NCBI GenBank assembly: GCA_012841225.1 | Contig: DUVD01000112.1 | Coordinates: forward strand, 1-12,894 | DNA from: Fibrobacter sp. | GTDB lineage: Bacteria > Fibrobacterota > Fibrobacteria > Fibrobacterales > Fibrobacteraceae | Length of the DNA: 12,894 nucleotides | Reading direction: 5' to 3' | Shown here: piece after piece, positions 1 to 6,466 of the stretch | Numbering within the stretch: the stretch's first letter is position 1 | Layout: each line of letters opens with the position of its first letter | Position numbers and translations under genes: made by a program | The notes under the pieces: generated by a model | What the model saw: the letters and a program-made list of their open reading frames with translations, nothing else | The model's database searches: none | Told to the model about the DNA's origin: nothing

Positions 1-344
1 GAGGACAAGAAATTCTCTTCGCAGCCTTCGGTAAAGCAAAATATGCCACTGCTATAATAAGGGTAATCAATCCAAATGGAAGAACTGGATAGCGGAGTAC
101 CACTCGAGGAGCTCAGAACGGCGATGCCGCTAGAAGAGGATAAACCTACTACCACGCTACTCGAAGAGGCTGTAAGCGTTCCAGAACTGCTGGATTCATC
201 GATTTCTCCAGAAGAGCCTTGAACCACCCATGTAGAAGAGGATGAAAGCAATTCTTCTTCTGGGGATGTTAGTTCGTGAGAGGAACAAGCATTTAATAAA
301 AGGCAGGCGCCAAAAGCACTAGCACCAAAAAGTTTCATTTTCAT
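1..344 (-). CDS. Ser-rich lipoprotein, N-terminal part (cut by window edge)
   Basis: The 114 complete codons visible encode a lipoprotein N-terminus. It begins MKMKLFGASAF, continues with a short hydrophobic stretch and ends the signal peptide at a lipobox, LLNAC, with the acylated Cys at residue 20. Beyond it lie four or five Ser tracts (SSSS, SSSSG, SSSSV) separated by short linkers, then an aromatic patch (IDYPYYSSG) and two Cys (FCFTEGCEE), after which the window ends. Ser-rich linkers behind a lipobox are frequent in Fibrobacter surface lipoproteins, where they tether a globular domain; that domain is not visible here, so the function is unknown. The start at 344 is preferred because it gives a normal signal peptide and sits six bases after a TAnnTT element. 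In-frame ATGs at 359 and 338 are alternatives. It is divergent from nuoA. Confidence 0.8.
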   Translation of the reverse strand, partial: MKMKLFGASAFGACLLLNACSSHELTSPEEELLSSSSTWVVQGSSGEIDESSSSGTLTASSSSVVVGLSSSSGIAVLSSSSGTPLSSSSIWIDYPYYSSGIFCFTEGCEENFLS

Positions 345-350
345 ACTTAT

Positions 351-356
351 AAAATA
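351..356 (-). promoter_or_regulatory. Candidate -10 element of the lipoprotein gene (leaderless type)
   Basis: On the minus strand the hexamer TATTTT lies exactly six bases before the ATG at 344. No Shine-Dalgarno sequence is present between it and the start, so the transcript may begin at or very near the ATG. No convincing -35 box is seen. Confidence 0.4.
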
Positions 357-398
357 CATTGTTATTTAAAAACAGGCTCATCTGCCTCACTTTTTTAC

Positions 399-404
399 TA
401 ATTT
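399..404 (+). promoter_or_regulatory. Candidate -10 element of nuoA (leaderless type)
   Basis: TAATTT is followed by six bases (TACATT) and the nuoA ATG. There is no purine-rich ribosome binding site upstream. The 66-bp gap 345-410 must hold the promoters of both divergent genes; no -35 box is obvious. Confidence 0.35.
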
Positions 405-410
405 TACATT

Positions 411-803
411 ATGACTAACGTTGAAGTTTTTGATACCACTTTTGCTGTGACCGTGCTCATCATTATTGCGCTCGGCGTGCCCTTTATTCTTCTTTTCGCA
501 AACTGGGTGCTCCATCCAGGGCGCCTCAAGCGTACGCTTATCAAAGGTTCTGCTTACGAATGCGGGCTGGCTCACGTTTCTGGAACAGCTAACGAGCACT
601 ACCCCGTTAAGTATTACTTAGTCGCTATGTTATTTTTGGTTTTTGATTTAGAAGTGGCATTCCTATACCCTTGGACTATTCAATACTTAAAAGGCGGTTG
701 GGATCTCTTTTTTGTTCTTATGGCTTTTTTGTTTATTCTCGAAGGCGGCTATTTTTACTTGTACAAAAAAGGCGTCCTAGACTGGGCTTCCTTAAAAGAT
801 TAA
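411..803 (+). CDS. nuoA: NADH-quinone oxidoreductase subunit A (complex I, NuoA)
   Basis: This 130-residue inner-membrane protein is a subunit of the proton-pumping arm of complex I, at the junction with the quinone-binding module. It has three membrane segments (about 9-31, 66-88 and 97-118). The family signature YECG is at 49-52, with the conserved loop Lys45 and Glu50, and helix 2 carries VKYYLVAML and FDLEVAFLYPW with the conserved Asp79 and Glu81. Length is normal (the E. coli protein is slightly longer). The odd point is context: nuoA normally heads a nuoABCD... operon, but here the next gene lies on the other strand and its stop codon overlaps this one (800-803), so no other complex I gene can be co-transcribed in the window. 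No Shine-Dalgarno sequence is seen. The family call is very secure. Confidence 0.96.
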   Translation: MTNVEVFDTTFAVTVLIIIALGVPFILLFANWVLHPGRLKRTLIKGSAYECGLAHVSGTANEHYPVKYYLVAMLFLVFDLEVAFLYPWTIQYLKGGWDLFFVLMAFLFILEGGYFYLYKKGVLDWASLKD

Positions 804-1876
804 AATGCCTCTCGGATATAAATAGTCAATCCGAAATACTTCCCATCTACTAAAGAAAAATCACAACGCGCATAAACACCCTCTTTGGTATTCAACGCTA
901 AGCGCCCACCAAAGCCAAACGCATGATGCCAGCGCTCTCGGTACAGCTCACTAAAATATGGGCCCACTTTTGCGGCTTCATAAAAAATAGCCCCTCCCAA
1001 TCTCCAAAAAAGCGGACGACGCAGCTCAGCCTGCCAAACAAAAGATTGCTTATCTCGAAAAAGGCCACGCTCAATGCCTCGAAACCTTTTAGAGCCATCG
1101 GGCATGGCGAGCATATCAAAAGGCACGTCGCCAAAAGTACTTTGCCAAATAGCCCCTAAAGCAAGTGAAGTGCGCCAAAACAAATACGCGTAAGCCCTTA
1201 AATCAATGGTTTGAGAGACAAAAGCTGGCCCACCAAAAACCTTGTTATAAAACATTTGTTCCCAATAAGCATAATACCCATGGGTAGGAATATAAGGGTG
1301 GTCTCGCGTGTCCAGAGCAAGAGAGTACCCCAACCCTGTCCTCCATCCGCCTAAAGAAGACGGCGCATTTAAACCGCCCTCGTAGGCATTAAAATCGGCT
1401 TCATTGTACTCGACGTGAGCGATTGCCCCATACTCTAAGAATGAAAGTGAAGGAGGCAAAAATAAACTCATTTCCAATGGAATTCTTAGCGAGTAGCGAG
1501 TCATGTCGTACACCATAAAATCATTAACATCGGGATTATTACCTATCCCATAGTAACGCGCCACCCAATCCCAATAAACAAAGTCTAAATTGGCGTGAAA
1601 TCGGCCTTGAAACAAATAAATATCTGGAGAAACAACAGCTTGAAATTGTTTTCTGGTTGTAGCGTAGGCCGCAAAATCCAAAGAAGAACCCCGAGTTGAA
1701 TTGGAGCCGGGCTTAAAAAAGAAAAGAGCTAAAGCCCCAAACTGCCATTCTGTTTCCTCTGAATAGCCCAATATAGGAAGCGCCGACCAACGCTGAAAAT
1801 CTTCAGCCCAAAGCGACGAGGCACTGAACCACAAAAATGAAGCATAAATAAGAAGGGGTTTTAAAGTTTTTGGCAC
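800..1876 (-). CDS. Omp85/D15-family outer-membrane beta-barrel without POTRA domains
   Basis: A 358-residue exported protein. Residues 1-24 form a signal peptide (cleavage likely after SSLWA), the body is rich in alternating aromatic and polar residues, and it ends in Phe (YIREAF), as outer-membrane barrels usually do. Two motifs place it in the bacterial surface antigen (D15) group: DTRDHPYIPTHGYY at 189-202, and RFRGIERG at 264-271, the counterpart of the conserved RG(F/Y) loop motif of Omp85 barrels. There is no room for N-terminal POTRA domains, so it is not BamA or TamA; the substrate is unknown. The start is GTG at 1876, supported by GGAG five bases upstream (inside the end of hemH) and the signal peptide. 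It overlaps hemH by 16 bp in another frame, implying translational coupling. Whether the barrel serves haem or iron traffic is speculation. Confidence 0.82.
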   Translation of the reverse strand: MPKTLKPLLIYASFLWFSASSLWAEDFQRWSALPILGYSEETEWQFGALALFFFKPGSNSTRGSSLDFAAYATTRKQFQAVVSPDIYLFQGRFHANLDFVYWDWVARYYGIGNNPDVNDFMVYDMTRYSLRIPLEMSLFLPPSLSFLEYGAIAHVEYNEADFNAYEGGLNAPSSLGGWRTGLGYSLALDTRDHPYIPTHGYYAYWEQMFYNKVFGGPAFVSQTIDLRAYAYLFWRTSLALGAIWQSTFGDVPFDMLAMPDGSKRFRGIERGLFRDKQSFVWQAELRRPLFWRLGGAIFYEAAKVGPYFSELYRERWHHAFGFGGRLALNTKEGVYARCDFSLVDGKYFGLTIYIREAF

Positions 1877-2832
1877 GGGAGCTCCAACGCTATTTGATGG
1901 GCAAAATCATAAATCCACTTTGGAGACGTATTCAAACAAGGCACCCGCTTCCAATGGACGCCACCGGCTTTAAAAAACGCTTCTTTCGCTTCAATATCAA
2001 TTTCATGAAGTGTTTCTAAATTATCGACAGTAAAGGCGGGGCATACGACGACGACCTTAGCTCGAGCGCGGCCCAGCTCTTTTAACATTTGAAGTGTAGA
2101 AGGCGACAACCACTTCCCTAAACCAAACTTACTCTGGTAAGACACCTTAAGCGAAACACCCAAGGCGTTCTCTAGTGCCAAAATACTTCGACGGCAATCG
2201 GCTTCGTAAGGGTCGCCCAAAGCGATTCTCTTTTTTTGCATCCCGTGCCAAGAAACTAAAATAGTAGAGGAGTCGTCTTGATAAGGCCTAATAGAATCAG
2301 CTATGTTTTTAACCCAAGCAGGGTGATCTGCAAAGCCATTTGACGCCGAAACACTTAAAGAGGGGAACCGATGTAGCTCCTGCTTAAGCTGATTTAAAGC
2401 GGCCATCGAAGTGGCTCCAGAGCGTTGTGGGTAAAGTGGAACAGCTCGAACAGAACTGACGCCAAGTGCCAAAAACTTTTCCAAAGCCTCTTTTATAGAA
2501 GGAGAAGCGCCGTGTTGATAAGCGTGCAAAACAATAGCACAATCCTTTAACTCTCGTTGAACGCCCTCGGTAAACTCACGAGTATACGTAATTAGAGGCA
2601 TTTCTGTAACACCCGCATTCTCACACATTTCTTGGTACTTTAATGCCGATTTCTTAGCTCGAGACGGGGCAATCACATACCGAAGCAGTGGTTGCCAAAA
2701 AAAAGGCGGATTCCCTAAAGTATTTGGGTCGCCTAAAAAAGAAAGTAGGTATTCACGCACAGATTTTACTGTAAGGCTCTTTGGAGAGCCTAATTGTAAA
2801 AGTAACACACCTTCTTTTTGCTTTAAATTCAT
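1861..2832 (-). CDS. hemH: Ferrochelatase
   Basis: This 323-residue enzyme inserts ferrous iron into a porphyrin at the end of haem synthesis. Visible family features are the N-terminal LLQLGSP, the LYPQRSGAT segment (133-141), the active-site His196 in SWHGM, YQSKFGLGKWLSP (232-244) and the catalytic Glu273 in NLETLHEID. Length is typical. One oddity: the usual HG(L/I)P motif reads HGMQ, with Gln in place of Pro; the catalytic His and Glu are intact, so the enzyme is probably active. The sequence does not tell protoporphyrin from coproporphyrin use; a Gram-negative host favours protoporphyrin. The ATG at 2832 has AGGA at 2837-2840, four bases upstream. It is the first gene of a two-gene unit with the D15-type barrel; no other haem gene is in the window. 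Confidence 0.95.
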   Translation of the reverse strand: MNLKQKEGVLLLQLGSPKSLTVKSVREYLLSFLGDPNTLGNPPFFWQPLLRYVIAPSRAKKSALKYQEMCENAGVTEMPLITYTREFTEGVQRELKDCAIVLHAYQHGASPSIKEALEKFLALGVSSVRAVPLYPQRSGATSMAALNQLKQELHRFPSLSVSASNGFADHPAWVKNIADSIRPYQDDSSTILVSWHGMQKKRIALGDPYEADCRRSILALENALGVSLKVSYQSKFGLGKWLSPSTLQMLKELGRARAKVVVVCPAFTVDNLETLHEIDIEAKEAFFKAGGVHWKRVPCLNTSPKWIYDFAHQIALELPCQKL

Positions 2833-2924
2833 GAATTCCTTTGTTTCAAAAATAATAGCTTTTTCTAAAAAAAATAAAAACTTATATTTTAGCCATTCAC
2901 AAGCATATATGGTAGAGGTGACTT
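2833..2924. promoter_or_regulatory. Divergent promoter region, hemH (-) and RavA-like gene (+)
   Basis: This 92-bp AT-rich gap separates two divergent genes. Candidate -10 boxes are TATTAT on the minus strand (2852-2857) for hemH and TATATT on the plus strand (2883-2888) for the RavA-like gene. Both genes have a Shine-Dalgarno sequence (AGGA at 2837-2840; AGAGGTG at 2914-2920), so each should have a short conventional leader. The -35 boxes are not clear. Confidence 0.4.
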
Positions 2925-4376
2925 ATGGAGATAAAGAATAGAATATCGGAGTTATTGGGTTTATTGACTAACGGTCTTTTTGATCGCGGTCCTATTTTTG
3001 AACTCGCCTTTTTATCCGTTTTTTCAGAACAATCCACTTATATTTTTGGCCGGTCTGGCTCTGGAAAAAATATCATCGCCAAACGCCTTGTCCAAGCCTT
3101 TCGAGACCCCAACGTTTTAACATTTGGTAAAAGACAACAGGAAATTCCTGACGAATTTAATGATTACCAAATTGTGCTTTTTCAAGGCTTCGATAGCAAG
3201 AGTCCTATTTGCAGTAGTTTTGTAAACATTGCCCTCCAAGAAAAAGCAGGGCGTTCTCTATTAATGATTAGCAAAGATCGCCCTGAAGTCGCTCTCAATA
3301 GAGCCGGCGTGGGAGACCAAATTTTATTTGTACTTTCTTTGCCAGAAGTATACAGCGTCGACGCACTCCATCACTTGCTCAAAGAAAATTTAGACGTTAA
3401 AAATCTTGCCGTGCCTGCGGAACTACAGATTAGTAAAGAAGAACAAGAAGCTTGGCTAAAAGAAATTCAAGAAGTGGAGCTTTCTGACGAATCCTTAAAT
3501 ATGATTACTCAAATCGCAGAGGCCTGCAACGAAAATCACATTTATGTATCGATACAAAAATGGCTCGCCTTTGGGCTGATCACCAAAACCATCGCCTATT
3601 TTAATGGACGCACAAAAACAAATATTACGGACACCTTCTTTTTAGGCACTCCTATCTGGATTAGAAGGGCCCAGAACGAATCTGTAACGGCCTCTTTTAA
3701 AGAAAACTTAGCTTTGTGGCTAAAGAAAAAAAATCCAGTGTTTTCAGATTCAGATTTATCTTTAAATCAGATAAAACTCGAAGTAGAAAGGACTTTGCAC
3801 GCCAACGGCGATGTCTATGATACGGTTTTATTTAACGGCGTGGAGTGCATTCAGTATTCCATTACAGTCGCTGGCGAATCCGTCCCACTTTATGCACCCG
3901 CCTCTTACATTGGCACCAACGAAGAGTTCAACCCATTCAATGAACTAAAGCAAAAAGAGAAGCGCGTTATCTGTAGTTTTATGGGCGATAACGTCTGTCG
4001 TATTTCAATTGATTCTTTTGCTAAGCGTTCTGGGCTAAGGGCTAAAGTAAATACCGAAGCAGGTAAAACATTTGAACCCTTTGCCAAACTACCCGCTCGA
4101 ATTTTACGCATTAACGACGAAGAAAAAATAATAAAGAACAAGCAGAAATTAGAGAAATTAAAAGAGCTAATCTTACTAACCGTAGAAAAAAATGCAAATG
4201 CCTTGGTCGAATTTAAAGACTTGTACAAAGATGTCAAAGCAAATAGGCATAACCTGTTTTTAAATAAAGACTATTTTAATTACATTCAAGAAGCCATACA
4301 AACAGAGTTCGCTGAAATAAGCGAACAGATCAAAGTGTTAAAAACACTACAAGATTCTTTAATTCAAAAGCAATAG
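2925..4376 (+). CDS. RavA/MoxR-like AAA+ protein with degenerate ATPase motifs
   Basis: A 483-residue cytosolic protein whose layout follows E. coli RavA, a MoxR-group AAA+ ATPase. Similar segments are the N-terminus (RISELLGLLTNGLFDR), the post-Walker A helix (IIAKRLVQAF), LQISKEEQEAWLKEI at 167-181 (RavA LQVTDEEYERWQKEI) and YVSIQKW with YFNGR near 207-229. The nucleotide site is eroded: Walker A is GRSGSGKN (42-49, Asn for Ser/Thr); Walker B is IVLFQGF (83-89, Gln-Gly for Asp-Glu); the sensor 1 region is MISKDR rather than the AASNE type; the expected arginine-finger site reads GDQI rather than YDR. The segment between Walker A and B is also shortened. The C-terminal third is charged and partly helical. 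It probably binds or scaffolds rather than hydrolysing ATP. The RavA partner ViaA (a VWA protein) is not adjacent. The ATG has a strong AGAGGTG ribosome binding site. Confidence 0.7.
   Translation: MEIKNRISELLGLLTNGLFDRGPIFELAFLSVFSEQSTYIFGRSGSGKNIIAKRLVQAFRDPNVLTFGKRQQEIPDEFNDYQIVLFQGFDSKSPICSSFVNIALQEKAGRSLLMISKDRPEVALNRAGVGDQILFVLSLPEVYSVDALHHLLKENLDVKNLAVPAELQISKEEQEAWLKEIQEVELSDESLNMITQIAEACNENHIYVSIQKWLAFGLITKTIAYFNGRTKTNITDTFFLGTPIWIRRAQNESVTASFKENLALWLKKKNPVFSDSDLSLNQIKLEVERTLHANGDVYDTVLFNGVECIQYSITVAGESVPLYAPASYIGTNEEFNPFNELKQKEKRVICSFMGDNVCRISIDSFAKRSGLRAKVNTEAGKTFEPFAKLPARILRINDEEKIIKNKQKLEKLKELILLTVEKNANALVEFKDLYKDVKANRHNLFLNKDYFNYIQEAIQTEFAEISEQIKVLKTLQDSLIQKQ
4307..4348 (+). repeat. 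Two adjacent inverted repeats at the 3' end of the RavA-like gene
   Basis: GTTCGCT (4307-4313) and AGCGAAC (4320-4326) form a 7-bp stem with a 6-base loop; AGTGTT (4334-4339) and AACACT (4343-4348) form a 6-bp stem with a 3-base loop. Both are inside the coding sequence and end 28 bases before the stop. A T-rich stretch follows only after the stop (4381-4399). They may be chance, or slow decay or transcription of the message. Confidence 0.3.
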
Positions 4377-4386
4377 TTTAAGATTT

Positions 4387-5142
4387 TTATTTTTTTATTC
4401 TGGGCTTTTTTCTAAGAAAAAGAAGCTGTGCCATAAGCACATAAAAAATGGCTAATGCAACGGTTCGCAAAAGAACAATCACAGCGCCCAAAGAAAGCGT
4501 AAAAAAGAGACTCACTGCAGCGACTTCATCAAACATTCGTTTTAATTCATGATCCAAAGATTGATAATCAAAAACCGAAATGCCTAAAAAATCCCACATG
4601 AACGTTGGGGACAAGTCATTTGCAAAAACAGCAAGAACGCGAAATCCACTATAGTCAAAGAACTGTGCAAAAACAAAAGCAAGGCCAATCCAAAGGAATA
4701 AAATCTTTCGATGAGATTTCGCTTGAATCATTAAATAAATACCAAGACTTATATTCAGTAATAGGCCAATACTAAAACAAGAAAGCCAAAAAGTATAGGC
4801 CCCTAAAGAAGAAGGAGCTATTGAAAACGCGATTGTGGCGGGCACTAAAAAAGCAAAAAGCACCAAGTTCGCTTTTATTAAATACTGAAACGAACTTAAA
4901 CTATTGCCGTCAAAATTCATTCGCAAAGATAGAGTGCGCATTAAAATTAGGTTCCCAATAAACACAAGTAAAAAGAAAAAAGCATGCAGTAAATCCAACA
5001 CCGTATAAACTGACGAGAACAGATCGAGCCCTATTTCAAAGCGGACTAAAAAAAGACCGACAAAGCAAAAAGTCAGCAGGGGTAGAACTACCGTAGAAAT
5101 TACGCCAAGGACCAAAGGTGTTTTGTAATTAAAGTGAACCAT
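4387..5142 (-). CDS. Multi-pass inner-membrane protein of unknown function
   Basis: A 251-residue hydrophobic protein I do not recognise. About six or seven membrane segments can be drawn: 9-33, 48-69, 90-108, 115-139, 147-161 (possibly to 173), and 208-225 plus 227-243. A soluble loop at about 174-206 carries charged residues (FDYQSLDHELKRMFDEV). The C-terminus is very basic (RKKPRIKK), suggesting a cytosolic tail by the positive-inside rule. No catalytic or transport motif stands out. It converges on the RavA-like gene with only 10 bp between stop codons and diverges from the gene at 5211 across 68 bp. There is no Shine-Dalgarno sequence before the ATG. The coding call is firm; the function is open. 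Confidence 0.8.
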   Translation of the reverse strand: MVHFNYKTPLVLGVISTVVLPLLTFCFVGLFLVRFEIGLDLFSSVYTVLDLLHAFFFLLVFIGNLILMRTLSLRMNFDGNSLSSFQYLIKANLVLFAFLVPATIAFSIAPSSLGAYTFWLSCFSIGLLLNISLGIYLMIQAKSHRKILFLWIGLAFVFAQFFDYSGFRVLAVFANDLSPTFMWDFLGISVFDYQSLDHELKRMFDEVAAVSLFFTLSLGAVIVLLRTVALAIFYVLMAQLLFLRKKPRIKK

Positions 5143-5148
5143 TTTTAA

Positions 5149-5159
5149 AACTTAGTATA
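5149..5159 (-). promoter_or_regulatory. Candidate -10 elements of the multi-pass membrane protein gene
   Basis: On the minus strand TATACT (5159-5154) lies 11 bases before the ATG at 5142, and TAAGTT (5154-5149) lies exactly six bases before it. Either would give a leader of only a few bases or none. No ribosome binding site is seen. Confidence 0.4.
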
Positions 5160-5176
5160 TAATTCAAAAATAAACC

Positions 5177-5204
5177 TTTACGATTAAATCCTTTTGCTTA
5201 TATT
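5177..5204 (+). promoter_or_regulatory. Promoter candidate of the gene at 5211 (leaderless type)
   Basis: TTTACG (5177-5182), a 16-base spacer and TATATT (5199-5204) make a reasonable promoter. The GTG start follows after six bases (AATAAG), where transcription itself would be expected to begin. No usable Shine-Dalgarno sequence is present. Confidence 0.5.
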
Positions 5205-5210
5205 AATAAG

Positions 5211-6122
5211 GTGATTTTTATACGCATTTGGATTCTCTTAGTTTTTATCATTATAATCCTTTCTCTTTTTTCGGCAAAGGGAAGGGCTTATTTTAGGCTT
5301 TTGAAGAATTTTTACCTAGAAAGACCTGTGTTTTTAAGCATCCCTTTACTCGGGTTAATCGGGATAACCAGCCTTTTCTTTTTTTTAGGACGACCAACAT
5401 CAGCGTTGTCGTTTAACATAGAAGATCAAAAAATAATTCAAGACTCTTTAATTGGATACTTTACAAAAGAACAAATTATTGAAGCACTAAAAATCGATAT
5501 TACTAAAACAGTCCCCTTAGAAAAAGGCAAACCTGAATTAACGTATATTTTGCCGACGGCGATAAACACATTTAAAAGCATTACAAAAAAAGAAAAAATG
5601 CCGGTATTGTTTCAATCGGACAGTATTTCGCTTACCTTAAAAGCTGAGGGATTTGGTCTTTTTAAAAATCGTGGGCATAGAATTAAAAAGGCGCTTCAAA
5701 AAAAACTAGGCAATGATTACATCGTTCAATTTCATGCCCCAAACGAAATTAAAATCCAGTACAAAGGCCCACCTTGGAATGCCGAATTAAAGTTATCTCT
5801 CCCCATTCTTCGCGTGGCTATTCATGAACAAGTAGAACCAGCTCTTTTAATGTCTTTAGTTAAAAACAACCACGGTTTTATACCACTAGACACCATCCCC
5901 ACACTAGAACGATTTACTCCTATAGCAATAGACCTAAAGCAGCGACTAACGGATCATTCCTCTATGGAAGACGCCCTTGCTTCTATTTATTTCAATGCCC
6001 CCACGCCTCAGGCATTACCCATAAAATGGTGGCGTCAACCCACAGCAAGTAATTGGGTTCAACAAGTCTTTATAGACGCTCAAATCTATCGAGATTACGG
6101 TTTTTCTTTAGATCTACCGTAA
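5211..6122 (+). CDS. Membrane-anchored protein with a degenerate lytic-transglycosylase-like C-terminus
   Basis: A 303-residue protein with two N-terminal membrane segments (about 3-20 and 41-60), then a soluble region that should face the periplasm if both segments cross and the N-terminus is outside. Residues 207-223 (QVEPALLMSLVKNNHGF) resemble the start of SLT-type lytic transglycosylase domains, where the pattern is xPALxxAxxRQESxF and Glu is catalytic. Here that position is Asn220. Further on, ALASIYFNAPTP (255-266) recalls the AxAYNAGP motif, and WVQQVFIDAQIY (282-293) recalls the closing helix; the GLMQLMP motif is absent. This suggests an inactive peptidoglycan-binding relative, but the match is by eye and moderate. 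Residues 70-200 match nothing I know. The start is GTG; other starts would cut into the first membrane segment. Confidence 0.6.
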   Translation: MIFIRIWILLVFIIIILSLFSAKGRAYFRLLKNFYLERPVFLSIPLLGLIGITSLFFFLGRPTSALSFNIEDQKIIQDSLIGYFTKEQIIEALKIDITKTVPLEKGKPELTYILPTAINTFKSITKKEKMPVLFQSDSISLTLKAEGFGLFKNRGHRIKKALQKKLGNDYIVQFHAPNEIKIQYKGPPWNAELKLSLPILRVAIHEQVEPALLMSLVKNNHGFIPLDTIPTLERFTPIAIDLKQRLTDHSSMEDALASIYFNAPTPQALPIKWWRQPTASNWVQQVFIDAQIYRDYGFSLDLP

Positions 6123-6142
6123 TTACATGATTATTTTATGCC

Positions 6143-6163
6143 AAGCAAACTTTAAATTTGCTT
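6143..6163 (+). terminator. Weak terminator candidate after the gene at 5211
   Basis: AAGCAAA and TTTGCTT form a 7-bp stem with a 7-base loop starting 20 bases after the stop codon. The stem is AT-rich and the T-run (6173-6179) is ten bases away, so it is a poor terminator by the usual criteria. Confidence 0.3.
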
Positions 6164-6186
6164 TAAATCACCCTTTTTTATATATT
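6158..6186 (+). promoter_or_regulatory. Promoter candidate of the 45-residue protein gene
   Basis: TTGCTT (6158-6163), a 17-base spacer and TATATT (6181-6186) fit a standard promoter. Transcription would begin near 6193, giving a leader of about 57 bases. Confidence 0.45.
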
Positions 6187-6218
6187 TATTCTCAAGTTAT
6201 CATAAAAAGAAAGCAATC

Positions 6219-6244
6219 GCTGGGTAAAAAACCTCAGCAAGGAG
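6219..6244 (+). promoter_or_regulatory. Leader hairpin and strong ribosome binding site deciding the start at 6250
   Basis: GCTGGG (6219-6224) pairs with CC and CAGC (6232-6238, one bulged T) around an A-rich loop. Directly after it comes AAGGAG (6239-6244), five bases before the ATG at 6250. The frame is open back to 6127, but the upstream starts have no ribosome binding site, so the short protein is the likely product. Confidence 0.6.
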
Positions 6245-6249
6245 AAAAA

Positions 6250-6387
6250 ATGATAAATAACCAGAGTCGTCAATGGCGGCAAACAGGGCAATATGAGCCC
6301 GAAAATACCTGGGATCGACTCTTTTCTTACTCAAATACAAAAAAGGTAAGAGGGAGAACAGAACCCTGGTGGTACGACGAAAAGTAA
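6250..6387 (+). CDS. Small 45-residue protein, unknown function
   Basis: The product starts MINNQSRQWRQTG and ends RGRTEPWWYDEK. It has no membrane segment or signal peptide, four Trp (9, 22, 41, 42) and many charged residues, so it is probably a soluble cytosolic protein. I recognise no family. It is believed real because it has a near-perfect Shine-Dalgarno sequence at ideal distance, a promoter candidate upstream and a long hairpin terminator 17 bases after the stop, making a self-contained unit. Initiation at the in-frame ATG at 6127 would give 86 residues, with an extra hydrophobic N-terminus that lacks a ribosome binding site. Its position just before the ABC-F gene may be incidental, since a terminator and a second promoter candidate separate them. 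Confidence 0.65.
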   Translation: MINNQSRQWRQTGQYEPENTWDRLFSYSNTKKVRGRTEPWWYDEK

Positions 6388-6404
6388 TTCTTGAAGTATC
6401 TGAC

Positions 6405-6443
6405 AAAGCCTCGGCAAAATATGCTGGGGCTTTTGATATTTTA
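6405..6443 (+). terminator. Rho-independent-type terminator after the small protein gene
   Basis: AAAGCCTCGGC (6405-6415) pairs along 11 positions with GCTGGGGCTTT (6423-6433), two of them G-T wobbles, around the loop AAAATAT. It is followed by the T-rich TGATATTTTA. The T tract is interrupted, but the stem is long. Confidence 0.65.
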
Positions 6444-6460
6444 AAGTCGAAAAATAAAAC

Positions 6461-6466
6461 TATATT
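6461..6466 (+). promoter_or_regulatory. Candidate -10 element of the ABC-F gene (leaderless type)
   Basis: TATATT is followed by six bases (TGCGCC) and the GTG start, the same spacing as at the gene at 5211. The eight bases 6461-6468 read TATATTTG, which fits the TAnnTTTG promoter element described for Bacteroidetes, a sister phylum. A TTTG exists at 6432-6435 but is 25 bases upstream, further than usual. Confidence 0.45.

Noticed and set aside
371..396. AGGC...GCCT mini-hairpin with T-runs on both sides between the lipoprotein and nuoA
   Set aside because: A 4-bp stem is too short to act as a terminator or attenuator; probably chance.
812..834. TCGGAT...ATCCGA inverted repeat after nuoA as a bidirectional terminator
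   Set aside because: Six-base stem with an 11-base loop, no T-run after it, and it lies within the coding end of the barrel gene.
898..1159. Two 78-codon frames on opposite strands inside the D15-type barrel gene
   Set aside because: Both are antisense or out-of-frame readings of a well-supported gene, with no ribosome binding site or family feature.
6127..6249. N-terminal extension of the small protein to 86 residues
   Set aside because: No Shine-Dalgarno sequence at 6127, and the region holds the promoter candidate and leader hairpin, whereas 6250 has an ideal ribosome binding site.
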